A stretch of 64,000 nt of DNA from Serripes groenlandicus (taxonomy: Eukaryota > Mollusca > Bivalvia > Cardiida > Cardiidae), in NCBI GenBank assembly GCA_031761405.1, contig JASEVX010000006.1, positions 24,892,802-24,956,801 on the forward strand, given 5' to 3'. The notes beneath the pieces were generated by a model. That model searched no databases. It worked only from the letters and a program-made list of their open reading frames with translations, and was not told the DNA's origin. Both the position numbers and the translations under genes were made by a program. The stretch's first letter is position 1, and each line of letters begins with the position of its first letter. Positions 56,601 through 64,000 of this stretch are shown here, piece by piece.

Positions 56601-59221
56601 GCTACAAATGGGCAACTTGGATAGGGATTTGTCTTTTCTACAGATCTGCCAAGGTTCATTAGATTCTACACAATCACATGGATGGACCCACCAATTGATC
56701 ACTTATAATTAATAAGCTGATCGATCGGTTAAATGAATAAACATTGATATTAACTACTAAATATAAAGAAATTTTATCTTTATCCATAAAGAAGTATAAA
56801 CAATAACCACATCTAAACCAATATAATGTCTTCCTCAAGGCGACGCAAGATTACAACATATATGAATAATGAACAGAGAATATCTTCAGTGGTTCTACTT
56901 ATCAGAGAAGCAGATGAACGAAAGACGAAACATACTGTTCACAACTTCAGACTTGACTTTAAGTGCGTAAAACATTGGGTACGAAACGGAATCCTTGTTT
57001 CATTTTAAGCATTGGACATGTCTGACATGGATAGAATGTTGCGAGGTGCTTAAAAACTATTTATATAATCATATAATTGTGAGGATGCAGCTAAAACTTA
57101 CATGATGGCTCGGCAAAACACTCCGAGTCTGCACTAAACACACTTTGGTTGTCTTTACAAGCATCTTAAACATGAACGGCAACTCTAATGTAACGGTAAA
57201 CCGGAACATTGCAAATAACTCTCATGTTTCGCCCTAATATGGTTTCGTGACACAAAGATTTTAACAAAACAACATGACTCCCATTGGGCCTAGCAATAAA
57301 CATATAATGTGACAAATTTGCCTAAGAATAAACTGAGTGTCCACGATTTGTGACAAATGGGCCATGATCAACCGTTTTGAATGAATCACGATAGCACCAG
57401 CTTAACTGACGGTCATTGACTTTCGACAGTTATGGACAGTTTAACACAATAAATCCATTGAACAGTCTTCTAAATGAAAAAAATAACGGGTGTTTCCTGT
57501 ATTTTGTTACCAACGAACGCATATCGGATCTACTAGATCGAAAAAATGTAATCGAGTCGATACGGGCCAGAGGTCAAGAATCCGCTATTTTTAACGTGGT
57601 TAATGAAAAGCTTGAAATTTGAATGCTCTTAGTGACACTGACGTCATTTTTATGGAATTGTTCTCTGAACAGAATCTTCGATACATGTTCAATGATGTAA
57701 ACATTTGATATACAGTCTGAAATCGGAAAACCGGATACCCGAGTAGTGCCAAATTGCCCATTGATTTCGTTTTGTAACAAGCAAAAATAGCACCATAGTA
57801 TATGTGACCTTTGACCCTGACCGTAAGAAGTTTCTAACCGAAACTTTATTATATATAACTGAAATACAGATGACAACGACGATAAGCAATCAATAACCCG
57901 CCTGTTGATATGCCTGCCTCAGCTTTGAATTATTGACATGTCTTCCTGCGGACGCACGCAAGTTACCATTAATGCTCATCAGTTGCACATATCCTAATTT
58001 CAAGGACGGATACACACAAGTTACCATTAATACTCATCCATTGTATATATCTCTATGTTTAAGGGTGGACATACACAATTTCCTAGAAACACTTTTATTA
58101 GATGTACACTTTCTTTTTCAGGACGTTTGTTTTGCTGATGGAGGATACCTTCTTCAAGTAGATTCAGAGGAGGAAAACCAATACATCGCTGAACACTTTG
58201 GAGAAGGCGATCCAGGTAAAACTGTCCGACACTCTAGCGCATGTTAACGCATCTGTAGCAGACGACTTATGTAAACATTGTGGCAGAAAAAGAAATTGCC
58301 GATTGTGTTTAACTTAATTCAATAATTATACATGTACGTTCATTTACAGATATATTCAATATTGTTGCCTAGATGCTTTCAATTGCGTCTGCTGCAGATT
58401 TATTGTTTATCAAACTCATTTTAGCTATAAACGAGAGTAATTGTTGTGATTCCTCAACATATCAAAAAAACACAACCATATAGAAATGCTAGCAAGTTAG
58501 TATCTTGAAATTGACTTGTCCATTATCTACTTTTATTACATACCTGCACATTTTCGTTCGCAAATACATGCAGATTGTAACACGCAAATACATCAAGCCG
58601 GGTCAAGATCGCTATTTAGCTAGTACGGTATGAAATATGGAAACGGTACGTCACTGATATATGAAATAAAGTCATTGATATGATTTCAGATCATTCAAAA
58701 TGCGGCAGTGGCACGGGACTCAAACGTCATTCATGAATACTATTGTATGTGGAAATAGTGTTATTTCATTCTTGAACATATAAAAACATTGTATAAGTTG
58801 TCTTATGTATGTCTTAAAAGGTATACTATGTACATAATAAAAGTAAAAGTATAGTGTAGTAGCGATACCTTGCATTGTAATGTCTAGTCGGAGCATGGAA
58901 AAGTTAACATCTCTCTCGATATTCGGTCTCGCAAGATATCAATTTTCCACTCACCTCGTAGTACAATACATAGCCAGGTATTTTTTACTTCTATTTTATT
59001 TGCCAGCTGTATGGCTTGGGTTGACGGATGAAATCGAAGAAGGTGTTTACAGATGGGTAACGTATGAGAGTCTAACTGGATACACCAACTGGAAACCTAG
59101 CACTGTGGGCGCCAACCGGACTGACCAGAATTGTGCAGCAATCAGTCCCTACGGCAATCTCAAATGGGAGGACAGAGCCTGCTACAGAAGATATGTTGTT
59201 ATCTGTGAATATGACATGTGA
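44327..59221 (+). CDS. Secreted PAN/apple-like + C-type lectin, copy D (complete, 4 exons)
   Basis: Joining 44327-44633, 47002-47072, 58122-58215 and 59007-59221 gives 687 nt and 228 aa with no stop and canonical GT-AG junctions. Signal peptide and the six cysteines of the PAN/apple-like part match copy B. The CTLD keeps all four cysteines, WLGLTD and WED, and again lacks EPN/QPD (VGAN). Sixteen of the 83 post-signal exon 1 residues and about 17 CTLD residues differ from B. The second sequon of exon 2 is lost (TILTFQDAV). Intron 2 is 11 kb and hosts an intact pogo-like transposase in the same orientation. The CATATT promoter variant may alter expression. Expected product: secreted lectin of unknown ligand. 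Transcription across the long intron is not provable from sequence. Confidence 0.87.
44634..46793. other. Intron 1 of copy D
   Basis: Homologous to intron 1 of B. It holds MITE relics (45390-45590, 45750-45950), an antisense SINE scrap (about 45060-45110) and a pogo/Tigger-type terminal fragment at 46372-46520. No exon. Confidence 0.6.
46372..46520 (+). mobile_element. Pogo/Tigger-type element terminus (fragment)
   Basis: TA followed by CAGTCGAACCTCGTTAAACC, then repeated CCGGA and TCCGTTAATAAGGAAA words, is the classic terminus of Tigger/pogo-like transposons. The matching right end is not seen. It is a different family from the transposase at 54061-56253. Confidence 0.65.
46794..47001 (+). 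repeat. 70-bp tandem repeat ending at exon 2 acceptor (copy D, 3 units)
   Basis: Three units (GGTGACCGTTGATACACG.., GATGACCGTTAATAAATG.., GGTGACCGTTAAAACAAG..), the last ending in GTATTACAACAG. It is homologous to 35567-35840 but one unit shorter. Confidence 0.85.
47002..47072 (+). CDS. Lectin copy D exon 2
   Basis: 71 nt, donor GCTGTG|GTAGGT. It encodes SLKAWQTTTYNFTHTIL and TFQDAV. Confidence 0.85.
47616..47645. mobile_element. 30-bp CAGGGACACTATA palindrome (copy D intron 2)
   Basis: CAGGGACACTATACT faces ATTATAGTGTCCCTG. The inverted ends are perfect over 13 bp, and no target duplication is evident here. Confidence 0.75.
49020..49185 (+). mobile_element. Retroposon-like 3' end with (TTGTA)n tail (copy D)
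   Basis: GTTAACTTACATACCTTTAC..AACTTTATCTGTGTACATATGC..GCCAATAAAATGATTGTATT matches 18240-18375, 37850-37995 and 39880-40037. Confidence 0.5.
49540..50440 (+). repeat. Diverged relative of the 22894-24445 repeat, with local duplication
   Basis: AACTGAACTTGAAATCAGAC..TTTGTCATTTTACCATTTTTCTGAT occurs twice (about 49545-49620 and 49653-49732). Later blocks (GAATATTTTTAGGG.., GAAAGAGGACACCAAATC) follow the same plan as the internal units of 22894-24445. Confidence 0.65.
50450..50530 (-). mobile_element. tRNA-like SINE head or tRNA relic, minus strand
   Basis: Read in reverse complement it has an A-box-like TAGTTTTAACTGGTAAAACACC and a B-box-like GAGTTCAAATCTC at tRNA-like spacing. The anticodon stem CTGG/CCAG closes a five-base loop and the acceptor ends do not pair, so it is not a functional tRNA gene. 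Confidence 0.5.
50740..51740 (+). repeat. Tandem repeat, ~5 units of ~160-165 bp
   Basis: Recurrent landmarks: GAGCTGACAAGACCAATTTT, AGGTAATTTCTATAA, GGCGATAACTC, GCGATATGGCTAGTTATC, GAGATATTATGCCAATACAC, GGACAAAGGCTTCTAAAG. It ends in a CGCCGCCCGCCAGCCCGCC stretch and a TACGTTCCGTTAAAAAACGG hairpin-like end. One unit is interrupted by the MITE at 51177. Confidence 0.88.
51177..51332. mobile_element. 156-bp hAT-like MITE in the tandem repeat
   Basis: Left end CAGGGGTGGCAAAAT; right end in reverse complement CAGGGCTGGCGAAAT. CCAAT abuts both sides (51172-51176 and 51333-51337). Neighbouring repeat units show the uninterrupted target (ATGCCAATACAC). The CAGGG terminus resembles hAT elements, although their usual TSD is 8 bp. 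Confidence 0.8.
52398..52615. mobile_element. piggyBac-type MITE (TTAA-flanked)
   Basis: TTAA at 52394-52397 and 52616-52619; ends CCCCTTCCCTCATATG and CGTATGACGGAAAGGG. The core palindrome is AAATTGCTTAAAATGAGCAATTT. 218 bp. Confidence 0.8.
52626..52657. mobile_element. 32-bp palindromic micro-insertion with 7-bp TSD
   Basis: CAGGGACACTATATT faces CATAGTGTCCCTG. ATCATAT is duplicated exactly at 52619-52625 and 52658-52664. It is the same family as 33528-33558, at an unrelated site right beside a TTAA MITE. Confidence 0.88.
52850..53620 (+). repeat. Diverged segmental duplication
   Basis: Two diverged copies (about 52850-53110 and 53365-53620) share GGGCT.C.CCCC..AACYCCTGC, GTGGACATG.., CCTATATGAATC.RTAAAATCTT and AATTGAAGGT. 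A decayed TTTCCCTCATATGACAAATC MITE end lies between them. Confidence 0.65.
53640..53915 (+). mobile_element. tRNA-derived SINE
   Basis: An A-box-like TTGGTAGAACGTCTGCC (about 53670) and B-box GTCGCAAGTCCGATCCCC (about 53730) head is followed by the shared 3' body GTTGCGGGGTTAAC..ACTGACTGGCTGGTGTCAG. The pogo-like element begins at or near its 3' end. Confidence 0.75.
53969..54004 (+). promoter_or_regulatory. Putative transposase promoter with paired CRE-like sites
   Basis: Two TGACGTAA words (53970-53977 and 53993-54000) flank a CGCGCGCG stretch about 60-90 bp upstream of the first ATG. An inverted ATTACGTCA lies downstream near 56351, so the motif may instead belong to the element's terminal structure. 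Confidence 0.4.
54061..56253 (+). CDS. Pogo-like (DDE_1) transposase with C-terminal PHD finger
   Basis: The proposed gene is exon 54061-54084 (MSYLWRVK, donor AAAG|GTAAGT) joined to 54343-56253 (acceptor TTTTAATTGCAG), in frame. A start at ATG 54376 is the fallback. Numbering by the downstream frame: residues ~15-55 form a Psq-type helix-turn-helix (LTEAYKMVKEEGCSIRRAS, YGVPRTTLRDRL). Residues ~65-130 are a CENP-B-like DNA-binding region. The catalytic triad is D180 (YNIDEKG), D289 (LYDGHRSH) and D325 (QSMDIGCFGPL), so D2 and D3 have 35 residues between them, as in pogo-type DDD enzymes. A basic, Ser-rich linker precedes a Cys/His-rich PHD-like finger (~587-637: CCVCKK, CTICSHWVH, CKCC). There are no internal stops or frameshifts. 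It should cut and paste its own element and may read modified histone tails through the PHD finger. Confidence 0.9.
56266..56271 (+). promoter_or_regulatory. AATAAA polyadenylation signal of the transposase
   Basis: Hexamer in TAGTAATAAATACAATAAAAC, 12 bp after the stop codon, inside the element. Confidence 0.65.
56610..57864. other. Spacer of unknown origin in copy D intron 2
   Basis: AT-rich DNA with short open frames (56826-57008 on plus, 57574-57876 on minus) that I do not recognise and that lack gene context. It has no counterpart in introns of the other copies. Probably remnants of inserted elements. Confidence 0.4.
57945..58121 (+). repeat. ~58-bp minisatellite ending at exon 3 acceptor (copy D, ~3 units)
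   Basis: GCACGCAAGTTACCATTAATGC, GGACGGATACACACAAGTTAC, and a final CCTAGAAACAC unit running into acceptor CTTTCTTTTTCAG. Confidence 0.88.
58122..58215 (+). CDS. Lectin copy D exon 3
   Basis: 94 nt, donor CCAG|GTAAAA. It encodes DVCFADGGYLLQVDSEEEN and the QYIAEHF helix. Confidence 0.88.
58805..58980. mobile_element. Ancestral foldback element preceding exon 4 (copy D)
   Basis: GCGATACCTTGCATTGTAAT..CATCTCTCTCGATATTCGG..TCGTAGTACAATACATAGCC; ortholog of 19800-19975. Confidence 0.65.
59007..59221 (+). CDS. Lectin copy D exon 4
   Basis: 215 nt after acceptor TATTTGCCAG; stop TGA. It encodes VWLGLTDEIEEGVYRW, WEDRACYRRYVVIC and CEYDM. It differs from copy B exon 4 at seven residues but only one silent position by my count. 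Confidence 0.9.
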
Positions 59222-59383
59222 CACTGAATATTATGACAAAGTAGTTAACTCTCTACCGTAAACAACAGTTTATACGTTCATTACTTATATAAACAATACT
59301 GTTGTAAAATATTGAATAAGATCAGACAGTGCAGTCTTGGTTTATATAGGTAATATATTGAAGTGACAAACTCATAAAATCAG

Positions 59384-59458
59384 TGCAAACGGTTACCTCT
59401 TATGGGAGGACAGAGACTGCTACAGAAAAAATGTTGTTATCTGTGAATATGATATGTA
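59384..59458 (+). pseudogene. Exon 4 fragment D' within the 3' flank of copy D
   Basis: Starts inside exon 4 (GGTTACCTCTTATGGGAGG), encodes LLWEDRDCYRKNVVICEYDM and ends in TAA. It is fused to the copy D 3' UTR at ATAAAATCAG|TGCAAA, where copy B continues CAATAAAAGAA. It therefore replaced the polyadenylation signal of copy D. Confidence 0.85.
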
Positions 59459-59694
59459 ACACTGAATCTTATGAATAAGTAGTAATTTTTCTACTTTAAA
59501 CAACATTTTATACGTTCATGACTTTATAGTATAAACAATATTTTTGGACAACATTGATTAAGATTAGACTTTGCAGTCTTAGAATACATTGTTCGTTGAT
59601 AATTTATATCTTAGCACAAGCTGTTCCATAATTATTTAAGAACTTGACATCATTTATAGGTAATATATTGAAGTAACATATTCATAAAATCAGC

Positions 59695-59700
59695 AATAAA
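59695..59700 (+). promoter_or_regulatory. AATAAA polyadenylation signal used by copy D or D'
   Basis: Context AATCAGCAATAAAAGAAAATCG is identical to copy B. Because the closer copy was lost in the D' rearrangement, this is the first such signal after the copy D stop (about 475 bp). Confidence 0.65.
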
Positions 59701-59803
59701 AGAAAATCGTGTGTTTGTTTTTGTGTCATCCCCTATTGATTGGCCATGTATCCAGATATCACTTAAGATGTACATTTAGTATGGCGCCTAAGGATAATTG
59801 CTT

Positions 59804-59804
59804 T

Positions 59805-59884
<80 letters not shown>

Positions 59885-59910
59885 AGAGAGAGAGAGAGAG
59901 AGAGTGAGAG

Positions 59911-59954
<44 letters not shown>

Positions 59955-60075
59955 GAGATAAAGAGAGAGAGAGAGAGAGAGATAAAGAAAGAGATAAAGA
60001 GAGAGATATATATATATATATAAAGAGAGAGAGAGAGAGAGGGGGTAAGGAGAGAGAGATATATATATATATACA
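59804..60075. repeat. (GA)n compound microsatellite after copy D
   Basis: GA tract with GGGG, GAGAGATAAAGA and ATATATAT interruptions, then GACA/TACA repeats to about 60140. Confidence 0.98.
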
Positions 60076-60184
60076 TACCTACAGAGATACATACAGATAG
60101 AGACAGGCAGACATACATACAGACATACATAGACAGAGACAGTGATCGAGAGTGGCAGAGATATGTATTTATATAAACAAACAG

Positions 60185-60540
60185 AAATACAGCCACGGGG
60201 AAAAGTTTGCTGAGAGATATGGCAGAGGACATTATGAGTGAGTAGAAACAATATGATGTCAGTCGCGTTTAACGTTATACGTAATTCACCACGGGGAAGT
60301 CAATTCAAATTTGATGTTAAAATTAAGCCTATACTTGTTAACTCATCCCATCAAAAGAACTTCCCTTATTTACCTTTGTTAAATTCATTAGTTACAGTGA
60401 CATATTTAGGTGACCATAGTCAACTATTCAAGCATCTTTCGTTTTACGCATTACAAAAAGGGCTTACTCATGAGGAAGGACCGGTCCAGTTTGAATCTGT
60501 TTCACGCAATCTAACTCGGATATGAGCTATTTTCTTCGCT
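60185..60540. other. Conserved post-gene segment (after copy D)
   Basis: Homolog of 20640-21060: CAGCCACGGGGAAAAGTTTG, AACAATATGATGTCAGTCG, TTACGCATTACAAAAAGGGC. Confidence 0.7.
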
Positions 60541-61100
60541 CAATCTTGCTCATTTAACCTTTAGCTGTCTGGTTCTTCCCATCTGACTCGAATTTGAGCT
60601 GTCTTGTTCCGTTCACACCAAGTTAACTTCTTGCTAATTTAATCGTTTCATGTCTTTTTGGGTCTTTCCATCTTTCTCGTGTTTGAGCTATGGCGTTCCG
60701 TTCCGTTCCCTTGTAAGTATCGTCTTGGTTATTTATTCTCTTTCATGCCTGTCTGAACCAAGGCGTCTGAATTTTCATTTTTCGGCGACAATTCTTGCCT
60801 GATTCGAGCAATCTCGTTGCACACTTTGTCTTTTCATATAAAACTATGTAGAGAGTTTGTTTTTACCTAATGTTCTTTAAATGGAAACTCATAAAGAATA
60901 TTGTATATGAATACAGCGAACGTATGTGTAGTAGCTTTATACGGTCTTTTGCAACTTTTTTTCCAAATGTTCTTAAATAAATATTCAGACACCTGTGATC
61001 TGATTCATCCAACTTGGCTCGGTTTTTTGCCTTTATCTTCTTCGTTCACACAAGGTGTGTCCTTCGTAGATTTAATGTTGTACTTGTTTGATTGGTTTTC
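60541..61100. other. Spacer, no gene seen
   Basis: The first part parallels 21060-21260. The rest is unique AT-rich DNA without convincing coding sequence. Confidence 0.5.
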
Positions 61101-61128
61101 CCCCCTTGTCAATTTCAAGATGTTCTTA

Positions 61129-61427
61129 CAGTTAAGAACATCATGAAATTGACAATTTGAGCGGAACGTGATTGGATCTTGAGCGTGATTAAAACGAAGT
61201 TGGAACGCTTTTTGAGCGGAACGGAAATGTGCACTCTGAACAAAACAATCATAATGAACGAAAACATCCAATCACATAAATGCTTCGCTCAATTTGAGCG
61301 GAACGGAAAAAAGCAATCACAATGTTATAAATGAGTGAACGCTTTCTGAGCGGAATTGAACGTGAGCGGAGCGGAACGGAGCGGAGCGTGAACGGTAAAT
61401 TTGTCAATACCAAGATGTTCTTAACTG
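61129..61427. mobile_element. 299-bp MITE, TA target, internal GAGCGGAACG repeats
   Basis: Ends CAGTTAAGAACATC and, inverted, GATGTTCTTAACTG extend with an ATTGACAA..TTTGTCAAT pair. TA lies at 61127-61128 and 61428-61429, fitting the Tc1/mariner-pogo superfamily. The interior is a GC-rich string of GAGCGGAACG-like words. Confidence 0.82.
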
Positions 61428-61609
61428 TATCCCTTGAAAGTATCTTCTTTGTGATTTATTCTCTTCCATGACTGTTTCAGTCTTCCTACCTGACTCGTTT
61501 TTGAACAATGTTCGTCTACTCATACAAAGAGTTTACTACAGAAGTAACATTTTACAGATTCAATCTTTGTTCATGTATGAGAGGGTCTCTCCACTCGTTT
61601 TCAAAATTA

Positions 61610-61760
61610 TAGAATACAGAATGTTCTGCAGAAATAAGAGGCTCTGGCAAAGTTAATGATTTTCATTATGAATAAATGTTGATCTGTATCAGTATAATAA
61701 AAACTACCTACATATACATTTATCCAAAACCGTTGTTGCTATCCAATTAAATACAACTGG
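61610..61760 (+). mobile_element. LINE 3' end relic (unit of copy E)
   Basis: TACAGAATGTTCTGCAGAAAT, CATTATGAATAAATGTTGATC and CCGTTGTTGCTATCCAATTA match 12000-12145, with coding decayed. Confidence 0.65.
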
Positions 61761-62990
61761 CGCATGCAAACAATACGAGGAAACCATGAAAAGGCTGCCA
61801 TGCTTCCCTCGTGTTATTTTCCTTATTTTGTTGACCTGTGATCAAACGTTTCTTGATTAAGCAAGACCACATATTAGTTTGCCGAATAGTCTGATAGAAT
61901 GTAACATTTAAATGCAACGTTAGATTCTTAAATATAATTCTATATATCTCAATTAATATGCAACCGTAATAAAAATGTTCCTTTATTGATTAAAAAACAT
62001 TGTCACCGAGCGGGATCAGATAATGATTAAAATTACTTTTCAACCAAACTTCACAGGAATATTCTTTCTGTATTCCTCTGTTAGAATTCTTCCGACATCA
62101 GCAGTTACAAATTTGCTGCTGCATTATAAGAACTTTCATCCGTTCTGGCGATGAACATTGGGTAATTATGCCCTATCATGTATATAGGCGGGTTTTAGAT
62201 ATACTCCTATGGGTAATTCTTAATGTAATGGAATGTGTATGAAAGTCTATACTAAGGAAAGGAAAACGTTTTGAAAATAGTTAAATTGCGTGAATAAAAT
62301 GCACAAACACATCGTTAAAACACTTAATCAATGAATTGCAAGTGTCTCAATCGAAATTCGATCATATTCAGTCGTTAGATAATACACCATGGCAAGTTGT
62401 CTGGAGTTACGTGCCCCTATCATGTATTACATTATCTGGTCAGGTGTACTCAAATAATAGCGACTGACTTTGGACATAGTGACATGGTGTAGCCTTTGTG
62501 TCGACCAATCCGGTTAAATAATCTTTCAATCTTAAAAGTGGTTTACTTCATTAGTTATATATTTGTTCCAAACATCACGTTGCATTGGTCCGCTGTGGAG
62601 TCAATGTCTTATTACTTATTTACAATAAGTGTGGTAGCGATATATAAGGGAATCTAATAAGTCGCTATTGTTGCCTCATGCCAGACAAACTAATTTACTA
62701 GAATAGTACGCCGGGTTTAATACACTTAATAGTTAAGGGTTGTTCTTATCTCTGCCAGAGCATGCACTTGAATATTGATAACCAACCGATCTTCAACAGG
62801 ATAAATCACTCCTGGGTAAACAGCAAGAGGAAAAGCTTCATTCCTACAAAGACTTGTAGTATATTAAACCAAGGATTTTAAAAAGTTAGTGTTAACATAT
62901 TCAATGCTTATATCTGTAAATTGTGTGTTCTATCTAAATTAAACATTGATAAAGCAAAGTGTGGTGGCCTGTACCTTTGTTCGGCTTAAA
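61761..62990. other. Intergenic spacer upstream of copy E
   Basis: Aligns with 12170-13690 and 29616-31170 with small deletions. No exon seen. Confidence 0.6.
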
Positions 62991-63026
62991 AAGATATATT
63001 CATGCCTTCTTAAATTAGAAGAAACA

Positions 63027-63219
63027 ATGAATTACATGAAGGTGTACCTGCTTCAGAGTATATTGTTGTATTCGTTAGTGGAAACGAACATATTTCACTT
63101 GAAAGATATGTTTACAGATCGCATATCGACGGCAAATGACAAGTCATGTGAAGGATGTGGGGATCGTTACAACGAAACATCGAGTCTACTAGACAGAAAT
63201 GGAACTAAATATTACAGCG
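63027..63219 (+). pseudogene. Lectin copy E exon 1, internally deleted
   Basis: The ATG and first 14 codons match copy B. A 1-bp loss then shifts the frame through the signal-peptide end and first module residues. A further ~113-bp deletion removes the central cysteines and restores the frame at SCEGCGDRYNETSSLLD; the donor AGCG|GTATGT is kept. Total loss relative to B is 114 nt, so the frame into exon 2 is preserved. The product would lack a normal cleavage region and four of six PAN cysteines. The core promoter is also truncated. Exons 2-4 lie beyond the window. Confidence 0.85.
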
Positions 63220-64000
63220 GTATGTCTTCATTAGTTAAAAGGTCTAAATAACATGTAGTGTACAGGCGTATGCCCCACGACTTTTCGTTTTACTTTATCA
63301 ACACTTTCAATGTTGAATGCATTAAATATACTTGACTTGTCTAGCTTTGCATTTGGGAGAGTTTGTATCCAATCGGGGAAAACATGAGTTAGGCAGCCAA
63401 CTACATAGAACCTGATCAGAAGCCGCTCTATACTAGTTGTACTGGCTACACAAATAGGCTCCTGTAGTCACAGGGTTAATTCTTATATTGTAAAATGTCA
63501 ATGGATTCGTCTTTGTGAGACTTTTAGTTGGGGTATATGAACTGTATGGAGTTCAATATGTGGTTTAATAAGGATCTGAGAATATGGAACGTGCCCCTCG
63601 GTACGTCACGAGAACATATTTGCTTGTTTGTTTTAACATTTGTTCAGTAATATCACGGTGTTTCCTTGGTAGATTACAAGTTCTACTTGTCCATTTATCC
63701 TGACACTAGTCAGCCAGTCGTATTACTAATCCCACAATCCACATTGCCAATCACTGGAAGTCAACAAAAATAGATGAAATGTGTCTGAACATCCACACTA
63801 TCAGATCTGAAAAAAAAGATTGTTGATAAAACGTTCTGAAATATTTTGCAAACAAAGCAGATTCAAACCATTCTGGATCTACACAGGTCATTAAGTTGTT
63901 TTGGTAAGTGTTGTAATATTCACGTTCATATTTAACCTTCAACAACCAGAAAAGAAACAATAAATATATTTTTAAATATTCGGCGGAAGACGTTTAAACA
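63220..64000. other. Intron 1 of copy E (continues off-window)
   Basis: Homologous to 14064-14780 of copy B. It contains an antisense SINE scrap near 63675-63725. No exon. Confidence 0.65.

Larger units (their letters stand above)
47073..58121. other. Intron 2 of copy D (11 kb)
   Basis: In order it holds the ancestral intron 2 block (47180-49185, with TTGTA tail), repeat-rich DNA (49200-51740), MITEs (51177, 52398, 52626), a segmental duplication (about 52850-53110 against 53365-53620), a SINE and a pogo-like element. DNA of unclear origin follows (56610-57890), then the minisatellite. Everything between about 49190 and 57860 is absent from intron 2 of B, so it arrived by insertion. Confidence 0.7.

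Noticed and set aside
56826..57008. Small basic protein gene
   Set aside because: Short, unrecognised and in inserted DNA within intron 2 of copy D; no homologous context.
59709..60251. Long frames on both strands after copy D
   Set aside because: GA/AT microsatellite artefact.

Overview
This is an AT-rich eukaryotic window with spliced genes and about 90% intron, intergenic and repeat DNA. A bivalve mollusc is the best fit, probably a heterodont such as a dreissenid or venerid. The evidence is a tandem array of secreted C-type lectin genes, repeat families of the kind found in clam and mussel genomes (a GAGCCCT..CGCGAGAAAACCAAC foldback element, a repeat ending in a GAGCCTTCGGCTC hairpin, tRNA-type SINEs), and no bacterial-style coding. 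Genus is not resolvable by eye.

The organising unit is a four-exon lectin gene. Exon 1 (307 coding nt) encodes a signal peptide and a six-cysteine PAN/apple-like region. Exons 2 (71 nt), 3 (94 nt) and 4 (215 nt) encode one C-type lectin domain (CTLD). Intron phases are 1, 0 and 1, and the joined CDS is 687 nt (228 aa). Layout: copy A contributes exons 3 and 4 (4336-7474; exons 1 and 2 lie off the left edge). Copy B is complete and intact (13757-20203). B' is an orphan, truncated exon 4 (26193-26375). Copy C is a pseudogene (31237-42518). Copy D is complete and intact (44327-59221), with an 11 kb intron 2 that holds an intact pogo-like transposase gene, and it is followed by a stray exon 4 fragment D' (59384-59458). 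Copy E begins at 63027 with a damaged exon 1 and runs off the right edge. Exon 1 spacings of 17.5, 13.1 and 18.7 kb, and homologous flanks (LINE 3' end, promoter block, post-gene GA/AC microsatellites), show repeated tandem duplication of one long unit.

Non-coding structure is rich. Two minisatellites sit directly against 3' splice sites: a 70-bp unit ends at the exon 2 acceptor and a ~58-bp unit ends at the exon 3 acceptor. In both cases the repeat unit itself contains an acceptor-like tract, and unit number differs greatly between paralogs. Other elements include a 3.26 kb transposon-like insertion in the copy A minisatellite, a LINE remnant with three nested insertions, TTAA-flanked piggyBac-type MITEs, a near-perfect 163-bp foldback, and 30-32 bp palindromic micro-insertions. 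Two of these micro-insertions have perfect 7-bp target duplications, and one also has an empty-site paralog.

Functionally, copies B and D should each make a small secreted lectin, probably for recognition of carbohydrate or microbes. Copies C and E and the orphan exons show birth-and-death turnover. Hand comparison of B and D shows many more replacement than silent codon differences in the lectin domain.
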